Below, piece after piece: positions 63,693 to 64,000 of a DNA stretch of 64,000 nt (position 1 is its first letter; each line of letters starts with the position of its first letter). Source of the DNA: Acanthopleura granulata (taxonomy: Eukaryota; Mollusca; Polyplacophora; Chitonida; Chitonidae). The notes under the pieces are model-generated. The model was not told the origin of the DNA. It saw nothing but the letters and a program-made list of their open reading frames with translations, and did not search any database. Made by a program: the position numbers and the translations under genes. Location of the stretch: assembly GCA_016165875.1 (NCBI GenBank), contig JABBOT010000004.1, forward strand, positions 15,935,672 through 15,999,671, read 5' to 3'.

Positions 63693-64000
63693 ATGTGGAA
63701 GAAGCTGTTGACCAAGGCCTCCAATACGATGGGGTCGTCAACCTCTACGGGCAACAAGAGTAGTGTTGATGGTACCTTCCAAAGATGCAAATCAGGGACG
63801 TCACGACAATCGCCCAATCGGAGGGGCAATCTGCGGGGAGATCTGGGCAGTCTGGTGAGGCGGGCTGAGGGGCCGTACCGTGAGCGGTTGCAGTGTCTAG
63901 ATGCCCAGAATCCAGATGAACTTGTTATAGCTTTAAAGGAGTTACGCCAAATAGTACATGACGCGTGGACTCAGCCCTCTGTTGGTCACGAACTCGCCCT
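63690..64000 (+). CDS. SARM1: First coding exon of a SARM1-like TIR NAD+ hydrolase gene, 3' partial
   Basis: The exon follows a strong splice acceptor: a pyrimidine-rich tract ends in TTTTACAG at 63689. It then reads ACC and ATG (63693), with A at -3, and stays open for 102 codons to the window edge. GC content is clearly above the flanking DNA. Residues 1-25 are basic and Ser/Thr-rich with no acidic residue before D26, so they could act as a mitochondrial presequence; human SARM1 has one. Residues 28-57 are a basic linker. From about residue 60 the sequence becomes helical, and residues 77-102 contain ALKELRQIVHDAW followed by PSVGHELA. This resembles the first ARM-repeat segment of SARM1, where the human protein has LVEEAW...PAVGREVA; W92 would match human W103 of the allosteric NAD+/NMN pocket. 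The family continues with ARM repeats, tandem SAM domains and a C-terminal TIR NADase, none of which is in this window. The family call rests on recalled similarity over ~30 residues. The exon itself is much surer than the name. The ATG could be internal if an upstream exon also codes. Confidence 0.68.

Noticed and set aside
63623..63829. Minus-strand 68-codon frame at the right edge
   Set aside because: It is the antisense shadow of the SARM1-like exon and crosses its splice acceptor.

Overview
The window is animal nuclear DNA, almost certainly from a mollusc or a close lophotrochozoan relative. It is AT-rich, has no dense open reading frames, is full of the palindromic word TACATGTA/ACATGTAC, and carries tRNA-derived SINEs and tandem-repeat elements of the kind common in molluscan genomes. 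Nearly all short reading frames look like chance openings, and many lack an ATG start.

The one convincing gene is at the right edge. A spliced-in exon begins at 63690, has an ATG at 63693 in good context, and stays open on the + strand to 64000. Its last ~30 residues resemble the start of the ARM domain of SARM1 (Drosophila Sarm/Ect4, C. elegans TIR-1), the NAD+-cleaving switch for axon degeneration and innate signalling. The rest of the gene lies beyond the window. The ~61 kb to the left is best read as its upstream flank or a very long 5' intron. A speculative promoter/first exon lies at about 2160-2408, with an ETS-like site and a good splice donor. Two short exon-like segments (11116-11290 and 13905-14098) are weak candidates for separate or alternative exons.

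Repeat layout: SINE family 1 (tRNA-like head, body ending in AAACACCAATCAAATAAATA) occurs at 703-924 (-), 3989-4245, 18528-18783, 24399-24516, 30021-30120, 32501-32729, 61374-61618, 62101-62284, and as worn pieces near 48419 and 50733. Three copies have target-site duplications readable by eye. SINE family 2 (tRNA-Lys-like head, (CATT)n tail) occurs twice on the minus strand, at 39288-39605 and 51996-52337, each with a perfect target-site duplication and ~96% mutual identity. The families share the same 3' block, which implies the same LINE partner. Two dispersed elements with internal ~155-bp tandem repeats (27784-28400 and 49314-50501) share both ends and look like pearl/Helentron-type elements. 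A third degenerate array (46316-47290) lies beside an 89-bp satellite (45303-46108) that has a clear four-unit higher-order repeat. A ~34-bp minisatellite fills 29090-29960.

Other structures are a perfect 21-bp-arm palindrome (30355-30405), a ~300-bp imperfect foldback (24707-25003), a 123-bp direct duplication (13000-13245), and several repeat-poor, more GC-balanced blocks that could be conserved cis-regulatory DNA. I found no canonical tRNA, rRNA, CRISPR array or prokaryotic feature.
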